Shown: piece after piece, positions 22,627 through 31,056 of the stretch
Layout of the letters: every line of letters starts with the position of its first letter
Position numbering within the stretch: position 1 is the first letter of the stretch
Assembly (NCBI GenBank): GCA_023426435.1
Contig: JAFAAS010000103.1
Span: 62,001 to 126,000 of the forward strand
DNA: 64,000 nt
From: Verrucomicrobiota bacterium
Lineage (GTDB): Bacteria > Verrucomicrobiota > Verrucomicrobiia > Opitutales > Opitutaceae
Reading direction: 5' to 3'
Made by a program: the position numbers and the translations under genes
The notes under the pieces: model-generated
What the model saw: the letters and a program-made list of their open reading frames with translations, nothing else
Told to the model about the DNA's origin: nothing
Database searches by the model: none

Positions 22627-24915
22627 TCAGAACTTGTAATTCGCGGTGAAGCGGAAGTTCCGCGGCGTTCCCGTGTAAACCATCGAACGATTGATCGACG
22701 CCATGTGATAATACTCGTCGAACAGATTATCGATGTTCAGCTGCACGCCCCAGTTGTGCTTCGACTGATACGAGAGGATCAACTGCGTGAGCGTGCGCGC
22801 GCCGAGATAGAACGTCGGCTGATTCGGGATCACGTTCGTCGGCGTGCTCGCCGCGGTGAGACCGGAGGGCGCATCGCCGGGACGGTCGCCCATGTAGTCG
22901 ACGCCCACCGCGATGCGGAAGCCCTCAAGCGCCGGCGTGTCGGCGTCGAAACTGTAACTCACGAGCACGGCGCCCGATTTCTCCGCCACACCGCGGAACT
23001 CGACGTTGTTGGGATCGCGATTCTTGAAATCGGTGTAATTGGCGATGATCGAAATGTTCTTCGTCGGATTCGCGCGCAGTTCGTATTCCCAGCCTTTCGC
23101 CGTGCGGTCCGAGAACAACGCCGGCAGCAGCGGGTTCGGCGGCGGCGTGGTGAGGTTCGCCGGATTCGGCACCGAGAAATTATCCTGGATGATGTCGAAG
23201 TGCGAAATGGTGAAGTAGAGCTTGTTGTCCCAGAGCTTCGTGCGCAGGCCGAATTCCTCCTGTTCGGAACTCGTGAGCGGCGGGACGGTGTTGACCGGGC
23301 CGTTGATCGAAGGACCGTTCGACGTCGATTGCTCCGAATAGGAATAGTAGAGCGAGAAGACGTCCTTGTAGGGCTTGATCACGATACCGTAGGACGGGAG
23401 TTCCGCTTCGGGCGCGACGCCGTGAAAGATGTTCGTGATCGTGCTGCGCGCGCGCTGCCGATAATAATTTTTCGAGAGCGCGCCGTTGAGGATCACGCGA
23501 TCGTCGAGAAACGACAGCGACTGCGAGAGGTAACCCTGGATGAAGCGGTTGCTCACGCGATTGCGGAAGTTGAGCGTGCCGCGCGTCCAGTGCACGTGCT
23601 GGTAGTTGTCGATGTTGAAGTTCGGCGCGGAGATGTTGTAGGCCTCCTGACCGTAGTCCTTCGTTTCCGTGAACGCGAAGCCGAGCAGCGTCGTCGATTT
23701 CACGGTGTCGTTCTGGAAGAAGTAAGCGTAGTCGTTTTGGAGAAACAGCTGCCGCGGATCCGCGCGCGGATCGGTGCCGGAACGCACGAAAGTGCGCGTG
23801 GGCTGCGTCGCGATCGGCGACCCCGTGTAAGGAGGCGTCTGCAGATACTGCATGCCCGGGACGTGATTGCCGGTGAGCGGATCGCGATTGCCGCCGACGC
23901 CGCCGGTGCTGTTGCCGGTGTTGAGCTGCGGAGCGTATTGCGAGGTTTTGTGATAAAGCGCCGAGAAGCGCATATCGATGCCCTTCCAGAGCTTCGTCGT
24001 GAACAGCAGCTTCCAATCGTGCTGTTGATCCGTGCGGAAGATGTCATCCGCGTAAACGCTCAGGTCTTTCGGCACGCCGGCGAGGATGTGGGCTTTCGTT
24101 TTCGTGCCGGAAGAGGGATCGACCGGCAGCCCGAGATAAAGCGAGGAACGCCACTGCGTGAAAATGTATTGGAAGGTGAGCTGCGTGGTGTCGGAGATCC
24201 GCCAGGTGACGCCCGGCATCAGCGTCATCGAACGGATCGATGAATCGCGCCACCAGTTATCCCAATCGCGGAAGGACGCGACCGCCCGGACGGCGAAGTC
24301 GTCGTTCAGCTTGCGGTTCACGTCGATGAAACCGGAGTTCGCGTCGAACTCGCCCACCTGAACATTGACCATGCCGAAGTCGCGGAACTGCGGCTTCTTG
24401 GTGGCGTTGTTGACGGTGCCGCCGGGCGAAGTCGGCTGCGGCGCGAGGATGGAGTTCGGGCCTTTCACGACCTCGATACGATCGATGATCGCCGGATCCA
24501 TGCTCATGAAACCGCCGTAAGTGAAACCATCGACCGTGCGCCCGTCGGCTTGGAAGCCGCGGACGTTCGTGCGATCCTGCGCGTTCGGCAGGGTGGATTC
24601 GGTGATGCCCGCGATGTATTTCGTCGCATCGAGGATACGACCCGCGCCGACGTCGGTGAGCATCTCGCTCGTGATGACGGACACGTTTTGCGACGAATCC
24701 ATGATGTTGACGCGCACGCGACCCGCCGACGTCGATTCGAGCGAGGTGTAGCGGCCGATGTCACTGCCGCTCGCGCTGACCAAGAACGGCGAGAGTTTGA
24801 CGACCTCGTCGTCTTCCGCGGGGGCTTGCGAAGCGGTCGGCGGAGTCTGCGCCGACAGCGAACCGACGCTCGCGAGCAACGCGAGCACGGTGAGGTGCTT
24901 GGTGATGTTATTCAT
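22627..24915 (-). CDS. TonB-dependent outer-membrane receptor
   Basis: A 762-aa protein: signal peptide (MNNITKHLTVLALLASVGSL, cleavage near SAQ), a mature start DDEVVKLSPFLVSASGSD, a plug domain (IMDSSQNVSVITSEMLTDVG, TNVRGFQADGRTVDGFTYGG, IDRIEVVKGPNSILAPQPT) and a 22-strand-type barrel ending in NFRFTANYKF with the terminal phenylalanine needed for assembly. FhuA/ferric-siderophore-like plug features (RVNIMDSSQNVSVI, then GGTVNNATKKP) favour an iron-chelate ligand, but no Fur box or TonB genes are near and Opitutaceae have many such receptors for glycans. A clear terminator follows. Confidence 0.9.
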   Translation of the reverse strand: MNNITKHLTVLALLASVGSLSAQTPPTASQAPAEDDEVVKLSPFLVSASGSDIGRYTSLESTSAGRVRVNIMDSSQNVSVITSEMLTDVGAGRILDATKYIAGITESTLPNAQDRTNVRGFQADGRTVDGFTYGGFMSMDPAIIDRIEVVKGPNSILAPQPTSPGGTVNNATKKPQFRDFGMVNVQVGEFDANSGFIDVNRKLNDDFAVRAVASFRDWDNWWRDSSIRSMTLMPGVTWRISDTTQLTFQYIFTQWRSSLYLGLPVDPSSGTKTKAHILAGVPKDLSVYADDIFRTDQQHDWKLLFTTKLWKGIDMRFSALYHKTSQYAPQLNTGNSTGGVGGNRDPLTGNHVPGMQYLQTPPYTGSPIATQPTRTFVRSGTDPRADPRQLFLQNDYAYFFQNDTVKSTTLLGFAFTETKDYGQEAYNISAPNFNIDNYQHVHWTRGTLNFRNRVSNRFIQGYLSQSLSFLDDRVILNGALSKNYYRQRARSTITNIFHGVAPEAELPSYGIVIKPYKDVFSLYYSYSEQSTSNGPSINGPVNTVPPLTSSEQEEFGLRTKLWDNKLYFTISHFDIIQDNFSVPNPANLTTPPPNPLLPALFSDRTAKGWEYELRANPTKNISIIANYTDFKNRDPNNVEFRGVAEKSGAVLVSYSFDADTPALEGFRIAVGVDYMGDRPGDAPSGLTAASTPTNVIPNQPTFYLGARTLTQLILSYQSKHNWGVQLNIDNLFDEYYHMASINRSMVYTGTPRNFRFTANYKF

Positions 24916-25277
24916 GCAGGGGTTGTGTGTGGTTTTTCACCCGGATTCGCGGATTTCGGAGCGATCCGAAAGGAACGTGAACGGGCGGAAAAGGGGTTGG
25001 GGCGTTGTGCGCAAAGGGGCGCAACACTCAGACGGGCGGCCCGAAAAGATCGGCTATGCCGAAAATCGAATTTATGTCAGCGGCCGCCGTCTCGAGTCGC
25101 GAACGCCCCCGGCCCGAAGCCGTGCGTCGACGCAGAACTCTGGCATCGAACGGGAGATACCATGAACACGAGATGCGGGATAACCTCGCCGAAAAAAATG
25201 GCTCACGCCCATGGCAACCGTGCGTCAGGAGAGTGTCCGCCCGTTGATTTTCCACCTGTTCTTGCCGACACTGCCCC
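24916..25277. other. 362-bp intergenic region upstream of the TonB receptor
   Basis: Divergent spacer between the receptor (minus) and a small plus-strand gene. It contains a palindrome CGGCTATGCCG near 25052 and an imperfect inverted repeat GTTGTGCGC...GCGCAACAC. No Fur-box-like sequence is visible, and no gene was seen. Confidence 0.5.
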
Positions 25278-25568
25278 ATGGCTGATCGCGCCGACTATCT
25301 CGCTCGCACATTGACCACGCGTCTAACACATCTGCATCGACGTTTTGCCGAAGACCGTCTCGGCGAGCCGGACCGTCGACAGCGTATCGAGATCATCGAA
25401 AAGGTGCTCGCGACGGAACTCGGCGTGACGAACAGCACGACGCTTGCACTCATCGAAGCGGCTGCGCCGTCCGTTCGTTCCGACATTCACGGCACGCACC
25501 GCGAACTCGCTGCCTTCGCCGATTTCCTGCGCCAACGCCTCGCAGCGGAACTTGCCAGCACTACGTAA
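25278..25568 (+). CDS. small helical hypothetical protein
   Basis: A 96-aa protein, mostly helical by composition: ADYLARTLTTRLTHLHRRFA, QRIEIIEKVLATELGVTNST and ELAAFADFLRQRLAAELAS. It lacks membrane segments, a signal and cysteine. I do not recognise a family. The ATG at 25278 fits the start of the first helix. It converges with the next minus-strand gene. Confidence 0.5.
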   Translation: MADRADYLARTLTTRLTHLHRRFAEDRLGEPDRRQRIEIIEKVLATELGVTNSTTLALIEAAAPSVRSDIHGTHRELAAFADFLRQRLAAELASTT

Positions 25569-25590
25569 CGACACTTCGCCCGAGCCCCTG

Positions 25591-26148
25591 CTATGCGTCG
25601 CTCCCGGCCGACAGGATGCCCTGCAAGCACCGCTTCGCTTCCGCCGTTCGCCCCGCCGATAACGCAATCAGCGCTTTGCGCACCTCGCGTTTGATCGGAT
25701 CGGTGTCCGTGATGAAGTCGGCGTCGGGCTCCGGTTCAAACTCGTCATCCGCCCGCCGGGCCGGCTCGTCGCGAAGACCGCGAGCGGCGCGCTGCGTGGA
25801 TAAACGAGACTTCTCACGTTTCGTTTTTTTGCGCGCGCCGGCGGACGCCGCCTTCTCCGCGGAGGCGTCCTCCAGCATCTCATATTTGATGCCGACGACT
25901 TTTCGCCCCGCGAACTCACGCAGCGACTTCGGGAACACCAGGAACTGCGCGTCGCGGCCGGGTTCGAAACCGACCACCCCGAAATCCCGCGGTCCGCGCG
26001 CATGCTGGTGCAACGTCACCAAGCGATGCTGTTTCAACGCGCGCTGCAGTTCCGCATCTTTCGCCGGAGCCACCCACGAAAGATGCACGGCGGGCTTTCC
26101 GCCTTTTTTCACCAGATCCGTGAATCGCACCGTTGACGCAGCGGCCAT
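25591..26148 (-). CDS. hypothetical protein with a basic linker
   Basis: A 185-aa protein. Residues 1-95 form a compact alpha/beta region (TVRFTDLVKKGGKPAVHLSW, QRALKQHRLVTLHQHARGPR, FLVFPKSLREFAGRKVVGIK); residues ~100-140 are lysine/arginine-rich and disordered-looking, then an acidic DDEFEPEPDADFITDTDP and a final helix VRKALIALSAGRTAEAKRCL. I do not recognise the family. The upstream open frame to 26343 overlaps the SRPBCC gene and is rejected; ATG 26148 is used. Confidence 0.6.
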   Translation of the reverse strand: MAAASTVRFTDLVKKGGKPAVHLSWVAPAKDAELQRALKQHRLVTLHQHARGPRDFGVVGFEPGRDAQFLVFPKSLREFAGRKVVGIKYEMLEDASAEKAASAGARKKTKREKSRLSTQRAARGLRDEPARRADDEFEPEPDADFITDTDPIKREVRKALIALSAGRTAEAKRCLQGILSAGSDA

Positions 26149-26273
26149 CGCGATGTGGACAGCTGCCTCCGCGGGACGTTCGCAGATCCGCCGCGGCAGG
26201 TCGTGGTGCCGCGTTCGCGAAACACAAGCGCCGGTCGCAACACGGCGGTCGTGAACCTCCACTCCAGGCTCGA

Positions 26274-26720
26274 TCAGTTCGGAATGTCCGGCTCGACGAG
26301 CTTCGCGAGTTGCTCGAGCGATTCCTGCCATCCGAGATAACACATCTCGGCCGGAATCACGGCGGGCACCCCCGCCTGCTCGATGTTCAATTCAGTCCCG
26401 CACAAGACCTTCTTCAGGTTCACCGTCACCGCGATTTCGCCGGGCAAGTTCGGATCCTCGAACTTGTCGGTGTAGCGCAACCGCTCGTGGGGGACGAGTT
26501 CGAGATAAGAGCCGCCGAAGGAATGACTGTTTCCCGTCGTGAAATTTGTGAACGACATCCGAAAGGTGCCGCCGACCTTTGGCTCACAGTGATGCATCTT
26601 GGCCGTGAAGCCATGGGGTGGAAGCCACTTGGTCATCGCGTCGGCATCCAGGAACGCTTTGTAAACTTTCTCAGGCGTCGCACGGACGACGCGGTGGAGG
26701 CGAATGGTGTGAGGAGACAT
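26274..26720 (-). CDS. SRPBCC (AHSA1-like) domain protein
   Basis: A 148-aa single-domain protein. The AHSA1/START-like signature is visible: RVVRATPEKVYKAFLDADAM, TKWLPPHGFTAKMHHCEPKV, GGTFRMSFTNF and SYLELVPHERLRYTDKFED. These helix-grip proteins bind small hydrophobic ligands; the physiological ligand is unknown. They often accompany ArsR regulators or ECF sigma factors, but neither is adjacent here. ATG at 26720. Confidence 0.88.
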   Translation of the reverse strand: MSPHTIRLHRVVRATPEKVYKAFLDADAMTKWLPPHGFTAKMHHCEPKVGGTFRMSFTNFTTGNSHSFGGSYLELVPHERLRYTDKFEDPNLPGEIAVTVNLKKVLCGTELNIEQAGVPAVIPAEMCYLGWQESLEQLAKLVEPDIPN

Positions 26721-26743
26721 GATTCTGGGTTTGGAGGTTAGAA

Positions 26744-26863
26744 ATGACTGAACAACCTGCTGTCATCCTGCAACGAACGACACCCCCGTTTCCGGACGCA
26801 CCCCGCGAATTTTACGCCTGCGAATCGCGTCGATCGCGTTTCGTTGCCAAAGATCGATCATGA
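26744..26863 (+). CDS. 39-aa ORF translationally coupled to the EEP gene
   Basis: ATG 26744 follows a canonical GGAGG seven bases upstream, and the TGA (26861-26863) overlaps the ATG of the downstream endonuclease/phosphatase gene as ATGA. The peptide starts MTEQPAVILQRTTPPFPDAP and ends in a basic FVAKDRS. No family is recognised. The ribosome site and overlap suggest it is translated and couples re-initiation of the next gene, but a chance ORF cannot be excluded. Confidence 0.45.
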   Translation: MTEQPAVILQRTTPPFPDAPREFYACESRRSRFVAKDRS

Positions 26864-27729
26864 CTCCTCCTCTGCTTTTGCGCCTTCTTCCGCTCGTGCT
26901 CGGGTTCAGCGTCATTCCTCCCGCGGCAGCCGCATCGGACAACCACGCGCTGACGTTGCGCGTGATGACGTTCAATCTCCGCTTCGCCAGTCCCCAGCCG
27001 CCGAACGCATGGTCCGACCGGCGTCCGATCGTGCGCGAGTTGATCGAACGCGAAAAACCCGACGTCATCGGCACGCAGGAAGGCGTGTATTCACAACTTC
27101 GCGACATCGCGGCCGATCTGCCCGATTACGAATGGATCGGCTTGGGGCGGGAAGGCGGCAGCCGCGGAGAATTCATGGCGGTCTTTTTCCGCCGCGACCG
27201 TTTCGATCCCGTGGCGTTCGATCACTTCTGGTTGTCCGACACGCCCGACGTCATCGGCTCCATGACATGGGGCAACCGCTACCGGCGCATGGTCACGTGG
27301 GTCCGGCTGCGCGAACGCAGCTCCGGTCGCGAATTCTACGTTTGGAATACCCACTTCGATCACGAGGTGGAGATCGCGCGCCAAAAGGCCGCCACCCTGC
27401 TTCGCGAGCGACTCGCCGCGCTCGAACCGACGATCCCGCTGGTGCTCGTCGGCGATTTCAACTGTCCCGCGGGCAACAGCGCCGCATTCGATACGCTGAC
27501 GCGCGACACCGGGCTGGTGGACACTTGGACCGTCGCAAAAAAACGAACCAACGAATCGCTCAACACGTTCCACGGCTACGAATCGCCGCGGCACGATGCC
27601 GTTCGCATCGACTGGGTTCTCGCCCGCGATTCCGCCGTGGTCGAAGCAGCCGCGATCGTCGATTACCGCGAAGGTTCCCAATATCCGAGCGATCACTTCC
27701 CCGTCACCGCGACCGTGCGTTTCGAATGA
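26860..27729 (+). CDS. secreted endonuclease/exonuclease/phosphatase family protein
   Basis: A 289-aa protein with a signal peptide (LLLRLLPLVLGFSVIPPAAA) and a complete EEP fold: MTFNLRFASPQP, DVIGTQEGVYSQL with the metal-binding Glu, WNTHFDHEVEIARQKAATLL, LVLVGDFNCPAGN, RIDWVLARD and QYPSDHFPVTATV. Family members hydrolyse phosphodiester or phosphomonoester bonds in lipids, sugars or nucleic acids; export and length fit the group often annotated as secreted endonuclease in sugar-degrading bacteria. No native substrate can be read off. The ATG overlaps the stop of the 39-aa ORF. Confidence 0.87.
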   Translation: MTPPLLLRLLPLVLGFSVIPPAAAASDNHALTLRVMTFNLRFASPQPPNAWSDRRPIVRELIEREKPDVIGTQEGVYSQLRDIAADLPDYEWIGLGREGGSRGEFMAVFFRRDRFDPVAFDHFWLSDTPDVIGSMTWGNRYRRMVTWVRLRERSSGREFYVWNTHFDHEVEIARQKAATLLRERLAALEPTIPLVLVGDFNCPAGNSAAFDTLTRDTGLVDTWTVAKKRTNESLNTFHGYESPRHDAVRIDWVLARDSAVVEAAAIVDYREGSQYPSDHFPVTATVRFE

Positions 27730-27765
27730 GTCGTGTCCGCGGCAGCCTGCCGCGAACGACACTCT

Positions 27766-28341
27766 TCACGATTCCGCGCGGGCAAGCTTCCGCGACATCT
27801 CGACGAGCGACGTCGCCAGCGTTTTCACCGACTTCAGCGCCCTCGCCTCGGTCAACTTTCCTTCGGCGTCGAAGGCTTTGTCCGCGTGCGCCAGAACCGT
27901 CTGCCCGGGCACGACGATGCAGCCGAGATGATGCAGGAGATGTTGTGCCATCTTCAAGGATCGCACCGCGCCGAATGCGCCCGGCGAAGCCGCCACGACC
28001 GCCGCCACTTTGCCGGTAAAAGGATTGTCGTCGCCGCGCGTGCACCAATCGATGGTGTTCTTCAACAGCGGCGTGAGCATCGAGTTGTATTCGGGCGATG
28101 CGATCAGCAACCCGGTGTGATCCTGAATCAACGCGATCAACTTCGACGCGTTTTCCGGCAGCCCTTGTTCGTCCTCGAGATCGCCGTGATACAACGGCAG
28201 CACGTAGTCGTTGAGGTCGAGGAGCGTCACCTCGCCACCCGCTGCGCGCACCGCATCGACGGCAGCCGCGAGAAATTTCCGATTGAGCGATTCGCGACGA
28301 GCGCTGCCGGAGAAGGCCAGGATGCGAGGTGAAAAGGACAT
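27766..28341 (-). CDS. NADPH-dependent FMN reductase family protein
   Basis: A 191-aa flavodoxin-like protein. The FMN phosphate loop is ILAFSGSARRESLNRKFLAA, the isoalloxazine region is IASPEYNSMLTPLLKNTIDW, and AAVVAASPGAFGAVRSLKMA is the third contact. The expected reaction is reduction of FMN, quinones or azo-type compounds with NADPH. ATG 28341 is preferred over 28374 because the strand begins directly after it. It lies 45 nt after the fliR stop on the same strand and may be read through from the flagellar operon. Confidence 0.88.
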   Translation of the reverse strand: MSFSPRILAFSGSARRESLNRKFLAAAVDAVRAAGGEVTLLDLNDYVLPLYHGDLEDEQGLPENASKLIALIQDHTGLLIASPEYNSMLTPLLKNTIDWCTRGDDNPFTGKVAAVVAASPGAFGAVRSLKMAQHLLHHLGCIVVPGQTVLAHADKAFDAEGKLTEARALKSVKTLATSLVEMSRKLARAES

Positions 28342-28386
28342 AAGCGAACGAATCCAACGTCCGCTCCGCAGCAAGCGCCGTTCTGA

Positions 28387-29139
28387 TCAACCGCCCACCA
28401 ACAACTCCAGCATGCGCAGCGGCGTGTCGTTGAACTCGTCGTAAAGATAACGAGCGATCAACGCGCCCGCGGAGCCGAGCAGGGTCAGGCCGGCAATGAT
28501 CTTGAGCGAGAAGCTCATGATGAAGGGATTCAACTTTTGCACGACCCGGCCCAGCGCTGAAAACGACAGCACCACCAGAAAGTTCATGGCGATGAACGGC
28601 GCCGCGATCCGCATCCCGATCTCAATCATGTTTGCCGTCGACCGGATCATCGCCTCGCTCGCGCCGGGTGAGAATCCCGGATGCCCCGCATGCACGATCG
28701 AAAAGCTGCGCATGAGCGCCGAGAGCATCATGAGATGCCCGCCGAAAAGGAAAAACAGCACCACCGCGAAGGTCGCCAGCAACGCCGCCAGCGGTTCGGA
28801 ACTCGGCTCCGGCACACCCATGCCCGGAGTCGCCGTAAGACCCACCTCCGTCGAAATGATGCGCCCCGCCATCTCCACCGCGGCAAATGTCAGGCGTCCC
28901 ACGAATCCCAACGCGAGCCCCAGCAGGACTTCGCCGAGCGCCGCCACGAACAACGCCCACAACGTCACCGGCACTTCCGACACCGGCACGACCCCCGCGA
29001 GCAGCGAAGCGATGCACATGCAAATCCCCACCTTCGCCATCGTCGGAATCGGCCGGTTCGCCACCAGCGGGAGCTGCAGAATAATCCCGCCGGTGCGCAG
29101 CAACACCATCATCCAGGTGACGAGGTATTCCAACGACAT
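28387..29139 (-). CDS. fliR: flagellar type III export protein FliR
   Basis: A 250-aa inner-membrane protein with about six helices. FliR landmarks: WMMVLLRTGGIILQLPLVAN and RPIPTMAKVGICMCIASLLA, AALGEVLLGLALGFVGRLTF, then EMAGRIISTEVGLTATPGMG. It forms the export gate core with FliP and FliQ. It is the last gene of the operon; flhB and flhA, which often follow, are not in the window. A GGAGCGGG sequence precedes the ATG by ~9 nt. Confidence 0.95.
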   Translation of the reverse strand: MSLEYLVTWMMVLLRTGGIILQLPLVANRPIPTMAKVGICMCIASLLAGVVPVSEVPVTLWALFVAALGEVLLGLALGFVGRLTFAAVEMAGRIISTEVGLTATPGMGVPEPSSEPLAALLATFAVVLFFLFGGHLMMLSALMRSFSIVHAGHPGFSPGASEAMIRSTANMIEIGMRIAAPFIAMNFLVVLSFSALGRVVQKLNPFIMSFSLKIIAGLTLLGSAGALIARYLYDEFNDTPLRMLELLVGG

Positions 29140-29166
29140 GCTTTTTTCCCGCTCCGCGGCTTTTAC

Positions 29167-29193
29167 AAAGTGTCATACATTCTATGACACTTT
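29167..29193. repeat. perfect 11-bp palindrome between fliQ and fliR
   Basis: AAAGTGTCATA-CATTC-TATGACACTTT, perfect arms and a 5-nt spacer, in the 62-nt fliQ-fliR gap. It is AT-rich compared with its surroundings. It could be an operator or an mRNA hairpin tuning fliR; it lacks a terminator-like GC stem. Confidence 0.7.
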
Positions 29194-29201
29194 CGAAACG
29201 C

Positions 29202-29471
29202 TCACTGGCCGATCGTGCCCATGCGGGTGATGATGGTGACGGTGAACTCCGACAGCGTGCGGAGCAGCCAGGGCGTGAGCAGCAGGAGTAATCCCGACAA
29301 ACCGATCAGTTTCGGCACAAACGTCAGCGTTTGCTCCTGCAGGCTCGTCACCGACTGCAACAAGCTCATCAGCAACCCGAGCACGAGCGTGAGGATCAAG
29401 AACGGCGCAACGACATAGAGCGCGAACATCACGCTGGTCTTGAAGATATCGATCGCGAGTTCGGGATTCAT
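29202..29471 (-). CDS. fliQ: flagellar type III export protein FliQ
   Basis: An 89-aa protein with two membrane helices: MFALYVVAPFLILTLVLGLL and LIGLSGLLLLLTPWLLRTL. Length and the phrase MSLLQSVTSLQEQTLTFVPK between the helices are typical for FliQ, which surrounds FliP in the export gate. It lies 60 nt after the fliP stop and is separated from fliR by the palindrome at 29167. Confidence 0.95.
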   Translation of the reverse strand: MNPELAIDIFKTSVMFALYVVAPFLILTLVLGLLMSLLQSVTSLQEQTLTFVPKLIGLSGLLLLLTPWLLRTLSEFTVTIITRMGTIGQ

Positions 29472-29531
29472 GACGAAGAAGCGCAGAGCGGGAAAATCGT
29501 TCTACGTTGATGGATCGGCCCTGCGTTTTCC

Positions 29532-30371
29532 TCAGGCCACAAAACTCTGCACCAACGACTTCACGACGAGGTGCCATCCGTCGACGAGGACGAAGAGCAG
29601 CAGCTTGAGCGGCAACGCCACCGTGACCGGCGGCATCATCATCATGCCGAGCGCCATCAGCGTGGACGCCACCAGAAAATCGATCACGAGGAACGGCAGG
29701 AACAGCAGGAATCCCATCTGAAACGCCGTCTGCAGTTCGCTGAGCACGAACGCGGGAATCACCACGCGCATCGGCAGATCCTTCACCGCGGTCGGACCGA
29801 AGCCGCCGAGTTGAAGGAAATACTCGAGGTCACGCGTGCGCGTTTGCTTCAACATGAAATCCTTCAACGGAATCGTCGCCTGATCGAGCGCCTGCCCCGC
29901 GGTGATTTCCTTGTCGAGATAAGGCACGATCGCCTCGCGTTGAATCCGCTCGAACACCGGACCCATCAGGAAAAACGTCAGAAACAACGAGAGGCCGATC
30001 ACGATTTGATTCGACGGCGCGGACGGCGTGCCGAGTGCGGTGCGCACGAATCCGAGCACGATCACCAGTCGCGTGAACGTCGTCATCAACAGCACGAGCG
30101 ACGGCGCGACCGACAGCAGCGTCATCACGAGCAAGATCTGCACGGCGACGCTCACCTGCCCGCCGTCGCCGGTCCCTTCGAGGCCGATGTTCAATCGGAA
30201 AGGATCGGCATTCACCGTCTGCGTCGACGGCGGCGTCGAAGCGTCGGGCGCGTCCGCCGCCTGCGCATGCAGCTCGGGCGAGGTCAACGCGCCGAGCAGG
30301 AGCAGGATCAATCCGATCGCGATCGCGCGCACGAACAGCGTGCTCCGACGAGTGGGAAACGAGACGTTCAT
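29532..30371 (-). CDS. fliP: flagellar type III export protein FliP
   Basis: A 279-aa protein with an N-terminal signal-like helix (AIAIGLILLLLGALTSPELH), then the FliP core: VAVQILLVMTLLSVAPSLVL, TFTRLVIVLGFVRTALGTPS, LFLTFFLMGPVFERIQREAI and the C-terminal ALGMMMMPPVTVALPLKLLL with LVDGWHLVVKSLVQSF. It is the main subunit of the export pore. ATG 30371 overlaps the fliO stop by 4 nt (ATGA), which fixes the start; the longer open frame to 30974 is excluded because it runs through fliO. Confidence 0.95.
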   Translation of the reverse strand: MNVSFPTRRSTLFVRAIAIGLILLLLGALTSPELHAQAADAPDASTPPSTQTVNADPFRLNIGLEGTGDGGQVSVAVQILLVMTLLSVAPSLVLLMTTFTRLVIVLGFVRTALGTPSAPSNQIVIGLSLFLTFFLMGPVFERIQREAIVPYLDKEITAGQALDQATIPLKDFMLKQTRTRDLEYFLQLGGFGPTAVKDLPMRVVIPAFVLSELQTAFQMGFLLFLPFLVIDFLVASTLMALGMMMMPPVTVALPLKLLLFVLVDGWHLVVKSLVQSFVA

Positions 30372-30808
30372 TCGGGCGTTTTGTCGAAAACCAGCTCGTC
30401 GTCGTGCAGCGGCGAGAGCAGGTCGATGCGGCCCGGGCAAACGCCGAGCAGAAATTTCCGGTCGCGATACGAAGCGACGACGAGGAACTGCCGGTTGCCG
30501 AGCGAACGCGTCTCGTCGATCACCAGTTGACGCCCATCGCGCTTGAGCGAGGCGAGTCCGCCATTGCGACCGCGCCAAAGAATCCACGCCCCCGCGCCGC
30601 CGAGCAGCAGCACCGCAACAAACGTCAGCGCACCCGCGCCCGGTCCCGCGTCGGCAGGCGGCGCGCCGCGCTCCGCGGAGCCGTTCGGCACAATCACTTC
30701 GTCGCCATCCGTCGGCGCACCAAAAGCGAAGGACGCGAACGCCAGCCCAACGAGAAAAAGCGTCGCGCGAAACAGGGAAACGCGGAACGTTGAAAACGGC
30801 ACGGTCAT
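30368..30808 (-). CDS. fliO: FliO-like export accessory protein
   Basis: A 146-aa protein. It has a signal-like N-terminus (RATLFLVGLAFASFAFGAPT), a second membrane helix (ALTFVAVLLLGGAGAWILW) and a small cytoplasmic domain RDGRQLVIDETRSLGNRQFL with VVASYRDRKFLLGVCPGRID, the short beta domain of FliO. The sequence is weakly conserved in this family, so position between fliN and fliP is the main support. Known FliO helps FliP assembly. ATGA overlaps on both sides (fliN stop, fliP start). Confidence 0.85.
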   Translation of the reverse strand: MTVPFSTFRVSLFRATLFLVGLAFASFAFGAPTDGDEVIVPNGSAERGAPPADAGPGAGALTFVAVLLLGGAGAWILWRGRNGGLASLKRDGRQLVIDETRSLGNRQFLVVASYRDRKFLLGVCPGRIDLLSPLHDDELVFDKTPE

Positions 30809-31056
30809 GGTTTCGCCGCGCCGACGAGCTCGGTGATCTTGATCCCGAAGTTGTCTTCCACGACGACGACTTCGCCATACGCGACGAGTTGATCGTTGAC
30901 GAAGAGTCCGACCGGATCGCTGGCGTGTTGCGTGAGTTGCACGACCGAGCCGGGCGCGAGTTCGAGCACTTCACGCATCGGCAGCTGGATCGAGCCGAGC
31001 TGCACGGTGACCTTCACCTTTACGTCGAGAACGATATCAAGGGTTTTTTCTTCCAT
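30805..31056 (-). CDS. fliN: flagellar switch protein FliN
   Basis: An 83-aa SpoA-domain protein: LDIVLDVKVKVTVQLGSIQL, REVLELAPGSVVQLTQHASD and LVAYGEVVVVEDNFGIKITE. It has only the SpoA core without the long N-terminal region of some FliN/FliY. It forms the C-ring base and docks FliH and export cargo. ATG 31056 is chosen since the SpoA core starts within ten residues; the frame extends upstream to 31125 inside fliM. fliM and fliN overlap by 20 nt. Confidence 0.93.
   Translation of the reverse strand: MEEKTLDIVLDVKVKVTVQLGSIQLPMREVLELAPGSVVQLTQHASDPVGLFVNDQLVAYGEVVVVEDNFGIKITELVGAAKP

Noticed and set aside
24916..25277. Fur box upstream of the TonB receptor
   Set aside because: No GATAATGATAATC-like sequence could be found on either strand.
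30372..30974. N-terminal extension of fliP to 30974
   Set aside because: It would run across the whole fliO gene; ATG 30371 overlaps the fliO stop and starts a proper signal helix.
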